From Petrosia ficiformis (taxonomy: Eukaryota; Porifera; Demospongiae; Haplosclerida; Petrosiidae): a DNA stretch of 64,000 bases. Both the position numbers and the translations under genes were made by a program. Below the pieces are notes generated by a model. The model worked only from the letters and a program-made list of their open reading frames with translations, ran no database searches and had not been told where the DNA came from. The DNA lies in NCBI GenBank assembly GCA_947044365.1, contig OX345646.1, positions 2,813,327 through 2,877,326 on the forward strand, in the 5' to 3' direction. Within the stretch, counting starts at the first letter, position 1. Each line of letters opens with the position of its first letter. Positions 39,901 through 51,660 of this stretch are shown piece by piece.

Positions 39901-42484
39901 CTGTGAGACTCATGAGAATCATAGAGACTCATAGGGACTCATGAGACTCAGGGAGACTAATGGAGACTCATGAGACTCATGGAAACTACTGGGGACTCAT
40001 GAGACTCATAGAAACTGCTGGGATATCATGAGACTCAGAAAGACTACTGTGGACTCATGAGACTCTTCAGAATCTCATGAGGACTCATGAGACTCAAGGA
40101 GACTAATGGAGACACATGAGACTCATGGAAACTACTGGGGACTCATGAGACTCATAGAGACTGCTGGGATATCATGAGACTCAGAAAGACTACTGTGGAT
40201 TCATCAGACTCAAGAGAATCATAGAGACTCATGAGACTCATGGAAAATAATGGAGACTCATGAGAATCAGGGAGACTACTTGGGGCTCATGAGACTCATA
40301 GAGACTGCTGGTGACTCATGAGAATCAAAGAGACTCCTGGAGACTCATGAGACTCAGGTAGACTAATGGAGACTCATGAGAATCAGGGAGACTACTTGGG
40401 ACTCACGAGAATCTTGATACTTATAAAGACTAAAGGGGACTCATAAGACTCAGGCAGACTAATGGAAACACTGGGGACTCGTGAGAATCAAAGAGACTCC
40501 TGGAGACTCATGAGACTCAGAGAGACTACTGGGGTCTCAGGAGACTGATAGAGACTGCTGCGAACTCATGAGACTCAAAGAGACTACTGGAGACTCATGA
40601 GACTCATGTAGACTAATGGAGAATCCTGAGACTCAGGGAGACTACTGGGGACTCATGAGACTCAGGGAGACTACTCGGGACTCAATTAGAATCAGCGAGA
40701 CTAATGGAGACTCATGAGACTCAGGGAGACTACTTGGGCCTCATGAGAATCTTTATACTAATAAAGACTGAAAGGGACTCATGAGACTTAGGGAGACTAC
40801 TGGGAACTCATGAAGCACATAGAGACTGCTGGGTGCTCATGAGACTCTGAGAGGCTACTGTGGACTCATTAGACTCATAGAGACTGCTGGGTACTAATGA
40901 GAGTCAAACAGACTACTGTGGACTCATGAGACTCAGTTAGACTAATGGAGAGTCATGAGGCCTAGGGAGACTACAGGGGACTCAAGAGACTCAGAGAGAC
41001 TACCTTGGACTCATGAGACTCTTGATACTAAAGAAGACTAAAGGGGACTAATGAGAATCAGAGATGCTCATGAGACTCAGAAAGACTACTGTGGACTCTT
41101 GAGCCTCATGAGGGTCAGAGAGACTCATAGGGAGTCTTGAGACTCAGGGAGACTGATGGGGACTCATGACACTCAGAAAGACTATTGTAGACTCATGAGA
41201 CTCTTATGAATCATAGACTATTGAACACTCATGAGACTCAGGGAGACTACTTGGGACTCATGAGGCTCTTCATAATAATAAAGACTGAAGGGGACTCATG
41301 AGACTTAGAAAAACTCATGAGACTCATGAGACTCCTAGAGACTCATTGTGACTCATGAGACTCAGGGAGGCTATTGGAGACTGATGAGACTCAGGGAGAC
41401 TTCTGGGGACTCATAAAACTCAAAAAGACTACTGGGTAATCATGAGACAAATAGAACCTGCTAGGGACTAATGAGACTCATAGAGACTGCTGGGGACACA
41501 TGAGACTCAAAGAGACTACTGGAGACTCATGAAACTCAGAGAGACTATTGGGGTCTCAGGAGACTGATAGAGACTGCTGCGAACTCATGAGACTCAAAGA
41601 GACTACTGGAGACTCATGAGACTCATGTAGACTAATGGAGAATCCTGAGACTCAGGGAGACTACTGGGGACTCATGAGACTCAGGGAGACTACTCGGGAC
41701 TCAATTAGAATCAGCGAGACTAATGGAGACTCATGAGACTCAGGGAGACTACTTGGGCCTCATGAGATTCTTTATACTAATAAAGACTGAAAGGGACTCA
41801 TGAGACTTAGGGAGACTACTGGGAACTCATGAAGCACATAGAGACTGGTGGGTGCTCATGAGACTCTGAGAGGCTACTGGGGACTCATGAGACTCAAAGA
41901 GACTACTGTGGACTCATGAGACTCAGCTAGACTAATGGAGACTGATGAGGTTGTGGGAGACTACTGGGAACTCATGAGACTCAGCGAGACTAATGGAGAC
42001 TCTTGAGATTCAGAAAGACTACTGTGGACTCATCAGACTAATGAGACTCGTAGAGAATCTTAGGGACTCATGAGACTGAGGGAGACTACTGGGGACTCCT
42101 GAGACTCATGAGACTCATAGAGACTGCTTGGGACTCATAAGACTCTGAAAGACTACTGCGGATTCATGAAAATCAGGTAGAATAATGGAGACTCATGAGA
42201 CTCATGGGGACTCATGAAACTCTGGGAGACTAAAAGAGGCTCATGAGACTCATAGATACTTCTGGGGACTCATGAGTCTTAGAAAGACTACTCTGGACTC
42301 ATGAGACTCATGAGAATCATAATGACTCATGGGACTGATGAGACTCAGGGAGACTACAGGGGACTCATGAGACTCAGGGAGACTACTGGGGACTCATGAG
42401 ACTCATAGTAACTGCTGGGGACTCATGAGACTCATAGAAACTCATGGCAACTCATGAGACTTAGGGAGACAAAAGGAAATTTAT
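39901..42484 (+). repeat. Satellite family A, forward block 4
   Basis: The array flips back to the forward sense at AGTCTGTGAGACT (39,898-39,910), a 5-base inverted repeat around GTG. It runs forward to about 42,484, where it flips again. A string starting GGGGTCTCAGGAGACTGATA occurs at 40,531 and 41,550 (offset 1,019), with over 300 bp of near identity following. No gene was seen. Confidence 0.92.
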
Positions 42485-45400
42485 GAGTCTCATGAGTACC
42501 CAGCAGTCTCAATGAGTCTCATGAGTCCCCAGTAGTCTCCCTGAATCTCATGAGTCTCCATTAGTCTCCGAAAGTCTCATGAGTCCCGTTTAGTCTTTAT
42601 TACTATCAAGAGTCCATTGAGTCCCAAGTAGTCTCCCTGATTCTCATGAGTCTCCATTAGTCTCGCTGTGTGTCATGAGTCCCCAGCAGTCTCTCCTATT
42701 CTCATGATTCCCCAGCAGTCATTATGAATCTCATGTGTCTCCATTAGTCTACCTGAGTCTCATGAGTCTCCATTAGTCTCCATGAGTCTCATGAGTCTCC
42801 TTTAGTCTTTGTTATTATCGTGAGTATTATGAGTCCCAATTAGTCTCCCTGAGTCTAAGGAGTCTCCATTAGTCTCGCTGATTCTCATGTGTCCCCAGTA
42901 GTCTCTCCTATTCTCATGATTCCCCAGCAGTCTTTATGAATCTCATGTGTCTACATTAGTCTACCGGAGTCTCATGAGTCCACAGTAGTCTCTTTGAGTA
43001 TTATGAGTCCCCAGCAGTCTCTCTGAGTCTCATGAGTCCCCAGTAGTCTCCCTGAGTCTCATGAGTCACCATGAGTCTCTATGATTCTCATGAGATTCAT
43101 GAGTACACAGTAGTGTTTCTGAGTCTCATGTGCTCCCCGCAGTCTCTATGAGTTTCATGAGACCCCAATAGTCTACCTGAGTCTCATGAGTCCCAATTAG
43201 TCTACCTGAGTCTCATGAGTCTCTATGAGTCTCAATGAGTCTCATGAGTCTCATGAGATCACAGTAGTCTTTCTGAGTCTCATGTGTCTCTCTCAATCTC
43301 ATGAGTCACCTTTAGTATTTATTAGTATGATGAGTCTCATGAGTCTCCAGTAGTCTCCCTGAGTCTCATGAGTCCACAGTAGTCTTTCTGAGTCTCACGA
43401 GTCCCCAGCAGTCTCTCTGCGTCTCATCAGTCCGTATGAGTCTCTATGAGTCTCATGAGTCTCAGGAGTCCATAGTAGTCTTTCTGAGTCTCATGAGTCT
43501 CCTTTAGTCTTTTTTAGTATCAAGATTCTCATGAGTCCCAGCAGTCTCCCTGAGTCTCATGAGTCTCCATTAGCCTACCTTAGTCTCATGAGTCCCCAGT
43601 AGTCTCTTTGAGTATCATGAGTCCCCAGCTGTCTCTACGAGTCTCATGATTCTCCATTCGTTTCCCTGAGCCTCATGAGTCCCCTTCAGTCTCTATGATT
43701 CTCAAGAGTCTCATGAGTCCACAGTAGTTTTTCTGAGTCTTATGAGTCCCCAGTAGTCTCCCTTCTCATTAGTCTACCGTAGTCTCATGAGTCTTCAGTA
43801 GTCTCTTTGAATTCCATGAGTCCCCAGCAGTCTCTATGAGTCTCAGGAGTTTCCATTAGTCTCCTTGAGTCTCATGAGACCCCATGAGTCTCCCAGAGTC
43901 TCATGAGTCCCCTCGACTGTCTATACTTCTCATGAGTCTCATGAGTCCACAGTAGTCTTTCTGAGTCTTATGAGTCCCCAGCAGTCTCTATGAGTCTCAT
44001 GAGTCCCCAGGAATCTCCCTGAATTGCATGAGTCTCCACTATTCTCCCTGAGTCTCATGAGTTCCCATGAGTCTCTATGATTCTCATGAGCCTCATGAGT
44101 CCACAGTAGTCTCATGAGTATCTCTGAGTCTCATGAGTCCCCTTTAGTCTTTATTGGTATCAAGTGTCTCATGAGTCCCAAGTAGTCACCTTGAGTCTCC
44201 TGAGTTTCCATTAGTCTCGATTAGTCTCATGAGTCCCCAGTAGTCTCCCTGAGTCTCATGAGTCTCCATTATTCTACCTGAGTCTCATGAGTCTCAAGTA
44301 GTCTCTTTGATTCTCATATGTCCCCAGCAGTCTCTTTGAGTCTCATGAGTCCCCTGAGGTCTCCCTGAGTCTCATGGGTCTCCATTAGTCTACCTGAGTC
44401 TCATGAGTCTCCAGTAGTCTCTTTTTGTCTCATGAGTCCCTAGCAGTCTCTATGATTCTCATGAGTCCCCAGTAGTCTCTCTGAATCTCATGAGTCCCCA
44501 GCAGTCTCTATGAGTCTCATGAGTCCCCAGTAGTCTCCCTGAGTCTGATGAGTCTCCTTTAGTCTCCCTGAGTCTGATGAGTCACCATGAGTCTTTATAA
44601 TTCTCATGAGTCTCATGAGTCCCCTTTAGTCTCCCTCAGTCTCATGGGTCTCCATTAGTCTAATTGAGTCTCACGAGTCTCCAGTAGTCTCTTTGAGTCC
44701 CTAGCAGTTTCTATGAGTCTCATGCTTCCCCAGTAGTCTCTGTGAATCTCATGATTCCCCAGCAGTCTCTTTGAGTCTCATGAATCCCCAGTAGTCTCCC
44801 TGAGTCTCATGAGTCTCTTTAATCTCCCTGAGTCTCATGAGTCCCCATGAGTCTCTATGATTCTCATGAGTCTCATGAGTCCACAGTAGTCTTTCTGAGT
44901 CCCCAGTAGTCTCCCTGAGTCTGATGAGTCTCCTTTAGTCTCCCTGAGTCTGATGAGTCCCCATGAGTCTTTATGATTCTCATGAGTCACATGAGTCCCC
45001 TTTAGTCTCCCTCAGTCTCATGGGTCTCCATTAGTCTACCTGAGTCTCACGAGTCTCCAGTAGTCTCTTTGAGTCTCATGAGTCCCTAGCAGTTTCTATG
45101 AGTCTCATGAGTCCCCAGCAGTCTCTGTGAATCTCATGATTCCCTAGCAGTCTCTCTGAGTCTCATGAGTCCCCAGTAATCTCCCTGAGTCTCATGAGTC
45201 TCCTTAATCTCCCTGAGTCTCATGAGTCCCCATGAGTCTCTATGATTCTCATGAGTCTCATGAGTCCACAGTAGTCTTTCTGAGTCTCATGAGTCCCCAG
45301 CAGTCTCTATAAGTCTCATGATTCTCATGAGTCCCCAGTATTCTCCCTGAGTCTCATGAATCTCCATTAGTCTCCCTGAGTCTCATGAGTCCCTATGAGT

Positions 45401-45585
45401 CTGTATTAGTCTCATGAGTCTCATGAGTCCACAGTATTCTTTCTGAGTCTCATGAGTCTGTCTGAGTCTCATGAGTCCCCTTTAGTCTTTATGTGTCTCT
45501 TGAGTCTCATGTGTCCCAAGTAGTCTCCCTGATTCTAATGAATCTCCATTAGTCTCTCGGAGTCTCATGATTCCCCATTAGTCAT
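42485..45585 (-). repeat. Satellite family A, reverse block 4
   Basis: Reverse-oriented family A up to the non-satellite island. CTGATGAGTCTCCTTTAGTC occurs at 44,545 and 44,921, marking a 376-bp higher-order repeat over about 44.5-45.3 kb. The last recognisable satellite words end near 45,585. No gene was seen. Confidence 0.92.
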
Positions 45586-46130
45586 TGTCGTCATAATGTT
45601 ATGATGTGTATGCATTCAGTGCATCGATGTGCTAATCTACCAAAAATTTCTAATACATACATCAGTAAAGATCTCATTATTAATTCCTTTATCATCACGT
45701 TTAATGAGTTAAAGACGCATATGTATCACGAGTGAATGCAGAACTGATCAACTGTGATCACACATTCAAAATGGCCTCTCATGTCGGTGTTTTTCGTAAT
45801 GGTTAGTGGGTTCCGCAGTATGATTCACTATTCATTATGCAAAATCAAAATGACCTTGTAGTGTTTTGGCAGTTAACAAAGGGTACAGCATATGGATCTA
45901 TATGCGATGGTATACAGTCATTGAGATCCAGAAGTACTGAGTCATCAGTGAAGAAGAAAAAACTACAGATACTTTTGATAATGATATTAATGGAAAATTG
46001 GATTTTTTTCATGCTGTGAAAAGAGTTACCACTGCATTATCAAAGAAGCGCCCCTTATTTTATCCTGCAATACAAGACTTCTGATTAATGTTACAAGCTC
46101 TATTGGTAAACTTGTTTGTTGTCAACATTA
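45586..46130. other. Non-satellite AT-rich island between inverted family A arms
   Basis: About 545 bp without family A or B words, flanked by reverse family A on the left and, after a TA tract, forward family A on the right. Two overlapping frames are open in its second half. One is a 60-codon frame at 45,837-46,019. The other, at 45,941-46,084, has 47 codons with more protein-like composition. It could be the original locus invaded by satellite, or an insertion into it. Nothing else is recognised. Confidence 0.75.
45941..46084 (+). pseudogene. Possible 3'-terminal exon or gene fragment, unrecognised
   Basis: The frame reads 47 codons to a TGA at 46,082-46,084 and is preceded by an in-frame TGA at 45,938. 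It includes an acidic start (SEEEKTTDTFDND) and a mixed charged-hydrophobic segment (DFFHAVKRVTTALSKKR) ending IQDF. This composition is more like a real protein C-terminus than the overlapping 60-codon frame. An AG at 45,947-45,948 could be a splice acceptor, but no upstream exon can be traced because satellite begins within 360 bp. I do not recognise a family. It may be a relic of a gene whose remainder was lost or displaced by the array, or a chance frame. Confidence 0.3.
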
Positions 46131-46197
46131 GAAATTATATATAATAAATTATATAATATATATATATATACTTATATATATATATATATATATATAG
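46131..46197. repeat. TA microsatellite
   Basis: A run of TA dinucleotides interrupted once by CTT lies directly against the last forward arm of family A, between the island and the array. Confidence 0.95.
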
Positions 46198-46535
46198 ATG
46201 CCAATGGGGACTGATGAGACTCAGAGAGACTACTGGAGAGTCATGAGACTAATATGGACTCATGAGACTCAGAGAGACCAATGGAGACTCATGAGACTCA
46301 TAGAGACTCATGAGACTGATGAAACTCCGAGAGACTTCTGGGGACTCGTGAGACTCATAGAGACTACTGTGGACTCATGAGACTCAGAGAGACTACTGGA
46401 GACTCAAAGACTAATGAGATTCATAGAGAATAATGCTGACTCATGAGACTCATAGAGACTAATGGGGACTAATGAGACTCATGAGACTCAAAGAGACTAC
46501 TGGGGACTCATGAGACTCACAGAAACCAATGGGGA
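46198..46535 (+). repeat. Satellite family A, forward block 5 (short)
   Basis: About 340 bp of forward family A lie immediately after the TA tract and run straight into family B. With block 4 on the other side of the island they form inverted arms. Confidence 0.9.
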
Positions 46536-49500
46536 CTCTTAGTGGGTTTTTGTGGACTAATATTGGGTCCTTGTGTACTCTTAATGGGTCCTAGTGGACT
46601 CCTATTCGGTCCTAATGGACTCCGACTGGGTCCTAGTGGACTCCTATGGGGTCCAATTGAACTCCTAACATATACCTATTGGGTCCTATTGCACTCCTAA
46701 TGGGTCCTTGTGGATTCCAATTGGGTCCTAGTGGACATCTATTGGGTTCTAATGGACTCTAAATGGTTCCTAGTGGATTCCTATTGGTCTGCTATTGGAT
46801 CCTAGTGGACTCATGTTCGGTCCTAATGGTCTCCTATAGGGTCCTAGTGGAATCCTAATGGGTCATAGTGGACACGTAATGGGTTCTAGTGGACTCCTAA
46901 TGGGTCCTACTGGACTCCTATTGGACACCTGTTGTGTCCTAGTGGATTCCTAATGGGTCTAATCAACTCCTGTTGGGTCCTAGTGGACACCTAAAGTGTT
47001 GTAGTGGACTCCTATTGGGTCCTAGTGGACTCCTAATGGGTGCTATTAAACTCATATTTGGTCCTAGAAGACTTCTATTGGGTCCTACTGGACTTCTAAT
47101 TGACTCCTATTTGTTCCTAGTGGACTTCTAGTGGGTCGTAATGGACACCTAATGGGTCCTGATTGACTCCTTTTGGATCCTAATGGACTCCTAATGGGTC
47201 CTAGTGGACACCTATAGGGTGCTAGTGGAATCCTATTGGGTCCTAATAGACTCCTATAGTGCCATAGTGGAACCCTAATGGGTCCTAGTGGACTCCTATT
47301 GGAGTCCTATTGCACTCCTAATGAGTCCTAGTCGACTCCTATAGTGTCATAGTGGACTCCTATTTGGTTCTATTGGACTCAAAAGGAGTCCTAGTGGACT
47401 CCTATTGGACTCCTATTGGATCCTAGTGTACTCCTAATGGGTCCTAGTGGACTCCTAATTGGTCCTAGTGGACTTCAATTAGGTGCTAGTGGACTCCTAA
47501 AGGACTCCTATTGGGTCCTATTGTACTAATAATGGGCCCTAGTAGACTCATATTGGACTCTAGTGGACTCTATTTGGGTCCTAGTGGACTCCTATTAGTC
47601 TTGCTATTGGGTCCTAATGGATTTCTAATGGGTCCTAGTGGACTCCTTTGGGGTCCTAGTGGAATCCTAAAGGTCATAGGGGACTCCTTTTCGGTCCTAA
47701 TGGACTCCTATTGGGTCCTAGTGGACTCCTATTGTACTCCTGTTGGGTCCTAGTGGACTCCTAATTGGTCCTACTGGACTCCTAGTGGACTCCTGTTGGG
47801 TCCCAATTGACTCCTGTTGTGTCCTAGTGGACACCTAAAGTATTCTAGTGGACACCTATTGGGTCCTAGTGGACTCTTAGTGTGTACTAGTGGATACCAA
47901 TGTGACCTACTTGACTCCTATTGGGTCCTAGTGGACTCCTAATGCGTCCTATTAAACTGATATTGGGTCATAGTGGAAACCTAATGGGTCCTAGTGGACT
48001 CTTATTGGATCCTATTGCACTCCCAATGGGTCCAAGTTGACTCCTATTGTGTCCTAGTGGACAACTATTGCGTCCTAGTGGACTCCTATTGGACACCTAT
48101 TGGTCCTAGTGGACCGCTATTGGGTCCTAGTAGACTCCTAATGGGTCCTAGTGAGCACAAATGGGGTCCTTTTGGAATCCTAATGTGTCCTAGAAGACTC
48201 CTATTCGGTACTAATGGAGTACTAGTAGACTCCTATTGGACTCAATTTGGGTCATAGTGGACTCCTAATGGGTCCACCTGGACTCCTATTAAACTCCTGT
48301 TGGGTCTTAGTCGATTCCTAAAGGGTTCTAGTGTACTCATAACGGGTCTCTTTTTTGGTCCTAGTGGACAACTATTGTGTCCTAGTGGACTCCTATTAGG
48401 TCCTAGTGTATTCCTAATGGGTCTTAGTGGACTCTTATTGGAATCCTAATGGGTCCTATTGGACTTATAATGTGTATTATTGGACTTCTATTGGGTCCTA
48501 GTATAATGGACTCCTATTAGGTCCTACATAGTGGACTCCTAATGGGTACTCCTATTCGGTCCTAGTGGACTCCTGTTGGGTCCTAGTGGACTCATAATGT
48601 GTCCTAGTGGACTACTATTGGGTCCTGACGGACTCCTTTTGGGTCCTAGTGGACTCCTATTGGGTCCTATTGGACTCCTAATTGGTCCTAGTGGACATCC
48701 ATAGGGTCCTAGCGGAATCGTATTTGACTCCTTTTGGATCCTAGAGGACTCCTATTGGGTCCTAGTGTACTCCTAATGGGTCATAATGGACTCCTGTTGG
48801 GTCCTAGTGGACTCCTATTGGACTCCTATTGCGTCCTATTGGACTCCTATTGGGTCCTAGTGGACTTTTATTTGGTCCTAGAGTACACCTAATGGGTACT
48901 CCTGCTGGGTCCTAGTGGACTCCTATTTGGTCCTAGTGGATTCCTATTGGGTCTAGTGGACTCATATTTGACTCCTACTGTGTCTTAGTGGACCCATATT
49001 GGGTCCTAGTGGCCTCTTAATGGGTCCTAGTGGACAACTGTGGGGTCCTAGTGGACTCCTATTTGGTCCTAGTGGACTCCCATTGCACTCCTGTTGGGTC
49101 CTAGAGGACTTTTATTTGGTCCTAGTGTACTCTAAATGGGTCATAGTGGACTCATATTGGACTCCTATTGGGTCCTAGTGGACTCATATTCGGTCCTAGT
49201 GGACTCCTATTGGGTCCTAGTGGACACTTAATGGGTCCTGGTGGACATCCATTGGGTCCTAGTGGACACCCATTGCATCTTAGTAGACTCCTACTGGGTC
49301 CTAGTGTACTCCTAATAGGTTCTATTGGACTTCTAGTGGACTGCTATTGGGTCCTATGCTCTCCTAATGGGTCCTAGTGGACTCCTATTGGGTTCATGTG
49401 GACTCCTATTCAGTCCTAGTGGACTCTAAATGAGCCCTAGTGGACTCCTACTGGTCCGCTATTGGATCCTAGTGGACTCCTATTGGGTCCTAATCTACTC

Positions 49501-50780
49501 CTTTTGGGTCCTAGTGGACACCTAATTTGTTCTACTGGACTCTTATTGTGTCCTAGTGGACTCCTAATGGGTTCTAGTGGACTCCAATGGGTCCTACATG
49601 ACTCGTATTGGACTCCTAGTGGGTACTATTGGACTCCTATTGGGTCCTAGTGGACTCCTTTGGGTCCTAATGGACTCCTATTGGGGGTAGTTGTGTACTC
49701 CTAGTGGGTCCTAATGGACTCCTATTGGTCCCATTGCACTAATAATGGGTCATAGTGGATTCCTATTGGGCCCTAGTGGACTCCTATTTGATTCTAGTGG
49801 ACTCTAATTGGGTCCTAGTGGAATCCTATAGGTCTGCTATTAGGTCCTAGTGGACTCCTAATGGGTCCTAGTGGACTCCTATAGAGTCGTAGTGGACTCC
49901 TATTTAATTCCTGTTGGGTCCTAGTGGACTCCTAATGGGTCCTACTGGACTCCTAATGGGTCCTAATCGACTCCTGTTGGGTACTAGTGGACACCTAAAG
50001 TGTTCTAGTGGACTCTTATTGGGTCCTAGTGGACTCCTAATGGGTACTAGTGGACTCCAATGGGTCCTACTGGAATCCTATTCAGTCCTAGTGTACTCCT
50101 AATGGGTCCTTTTAAACTCATATTGGGTCCTAGAAGACTTCTAGTGGGTCCTACTGGACTCCTGTTGGACTCCTGTTGGTTGCTAGTGGACTCCTATTGG
50201 GTCATAGTGGACATGTAATGGGTCCTAGTGGACTCCTATTTTGTCCTATTGTACTCCTAATGGGTCGCAATGGACCCATGTTGGGTCCTAGTGGACTTTT
50301 AATTGGTCGTATTGGACTCCTATTTGATCCTAGTGCACTCCTATTGAGTCCAATAGGATCCTTGTGGACTCCTAGTGGGTCAATGTGGACTCTTAATGGA
50401 CTCCTAATGGGTCCTATTGCACTCCTAATGGGTTCTAGTGGACTTTTTTTGAGTCCTAGTGTACTCTTAATGGGTCCGAATGGACTCTTGTTGGGTCCTA
50501 TTGGACTTTGAATTGGTCCTAGTGGACTCCTATTTGGTCCTAGTGCACTCCTAATGGACTCCTATTGAGTCCTAGTGGACTCCTATTGGACTCCTGTTGG
50601 GTTCTAGTGGACTCCTAATGGGTCCTACTGGACTCCTATTGGACTCCTGTTGTGTCCTAGTGGATTCCTAATGGGTCTTAGTTGACACCTATTGTGTCCT
50701 AATCAACTCCTGTTGGGTCCTAGTGGACACCTAAAGTGTTGTAGTGGACTCCTATTGGGTCCTAGTGGACTCCTAATGGG

Positions 50781-51660
50781 TCCTATTAAACTCATATTTG
50801 GTCCTAGAAGACTTCTATTGGGTCCTACTGGACTTCTAATTGACTCCTATTTGTTCCTAGTGGACTCCTAGTGGGTCATAGTGGACACCTAATAGGTCCT
50901 ATTTGACTCCTTTTGGATCCTAATGGACTCTTAATGGGTCCTAGTGGACACCTATAGGGTCCTAGTGGAATCCTATTGGGTCCTAATGGACTCCTATAGT
51001 GTCATAGTGGAACCCTAATGGGTCCTAATGGACTCCTTTTCGGTCCTAATGGACTCCCAATGGGTCCTAGTGGACTGCTCTTGGACTCCTGTTGGGTCCT
51101 AGTGGACTCCTATTGGACTCCTATTGGATCCTTGTGGACTCCTATTGGGTCCAAGTGGACTCCTATTGGGTACCAGTGAACTCCTATTGGGTCCTAGTGG
51201 ACTCCTAATGGGTCCTATTAAACTCATATTTGGTCCTAGAAGACTTCTATTGGGTCCTACTGGACTTCTAATTGACTCCTATTTGTTCCTAGTGGACTCC
51301 TAGTGGGTCATAGTGGACACCTAATGGGTCCTATTTGACTCCTTTTGGATCCTAATGGACTCCTAATGGGTCCTAGTGGACACCTATAGGGTGCTAGTGG
51401 AATCCTATTGGGTCCTAATGGACTCCTATAGTGTCATAGGGGAACCCTAATGGGTCCTAATGGACTCCTTTTCGGTCCTAATGGACTCCCAATGGGTCCT
51501 AGTGGACTGCTCTTGGACTCCTGTTGGGTCCTAGTGGACTCCTATTGGACTCCTATTGGATCCTTGTGGACTCCTATTGGGTCCAAGTGGACTCCTATTG
51601 GGTACCAGTGGACTCCTATTGGGTCCTAGTGGACTCCTAATGGGTCCTATTAAACTCATA
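50781..51660 (+). repeat. 432-bp higher-order repeat in family B
   Basis: TCCTATTAAACTCATATTTG occurs at 50,781, 51,213 and 51,645, steps of exactly 432 bp, with near-identical sequence between them. A more distant relative of the same segment starts near 47,041 (offset 3,740). Confidence 0.88.

Noticed and set aside
45837..46019. 60-codon ATG frame in the island
   Set aside because: Its end is a hydrophobic run from an AT-rich stretch (LLIMILMENWIFFML), and the overlapping frame at 45,941-46,084 has more protein-like composition.
46131..46197. TA tract as a replication origin or promoter
   Set aside because: A plain dinucleotide microsatellite explains it. Nothing else nearby supports an origin.
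1..46535. CRISPR array, suggested by a repeat length of about 30 bp
   Set aside because: There are no unique spacers between constant repeats; the whole sequence is repeat. The genomic context is eukaryotic with spliced genes.
50176..50511. 111-codon plus-strand frame in family B
   Set aside because: Repeat translation only, with no unique segment, no splice context and no start context.
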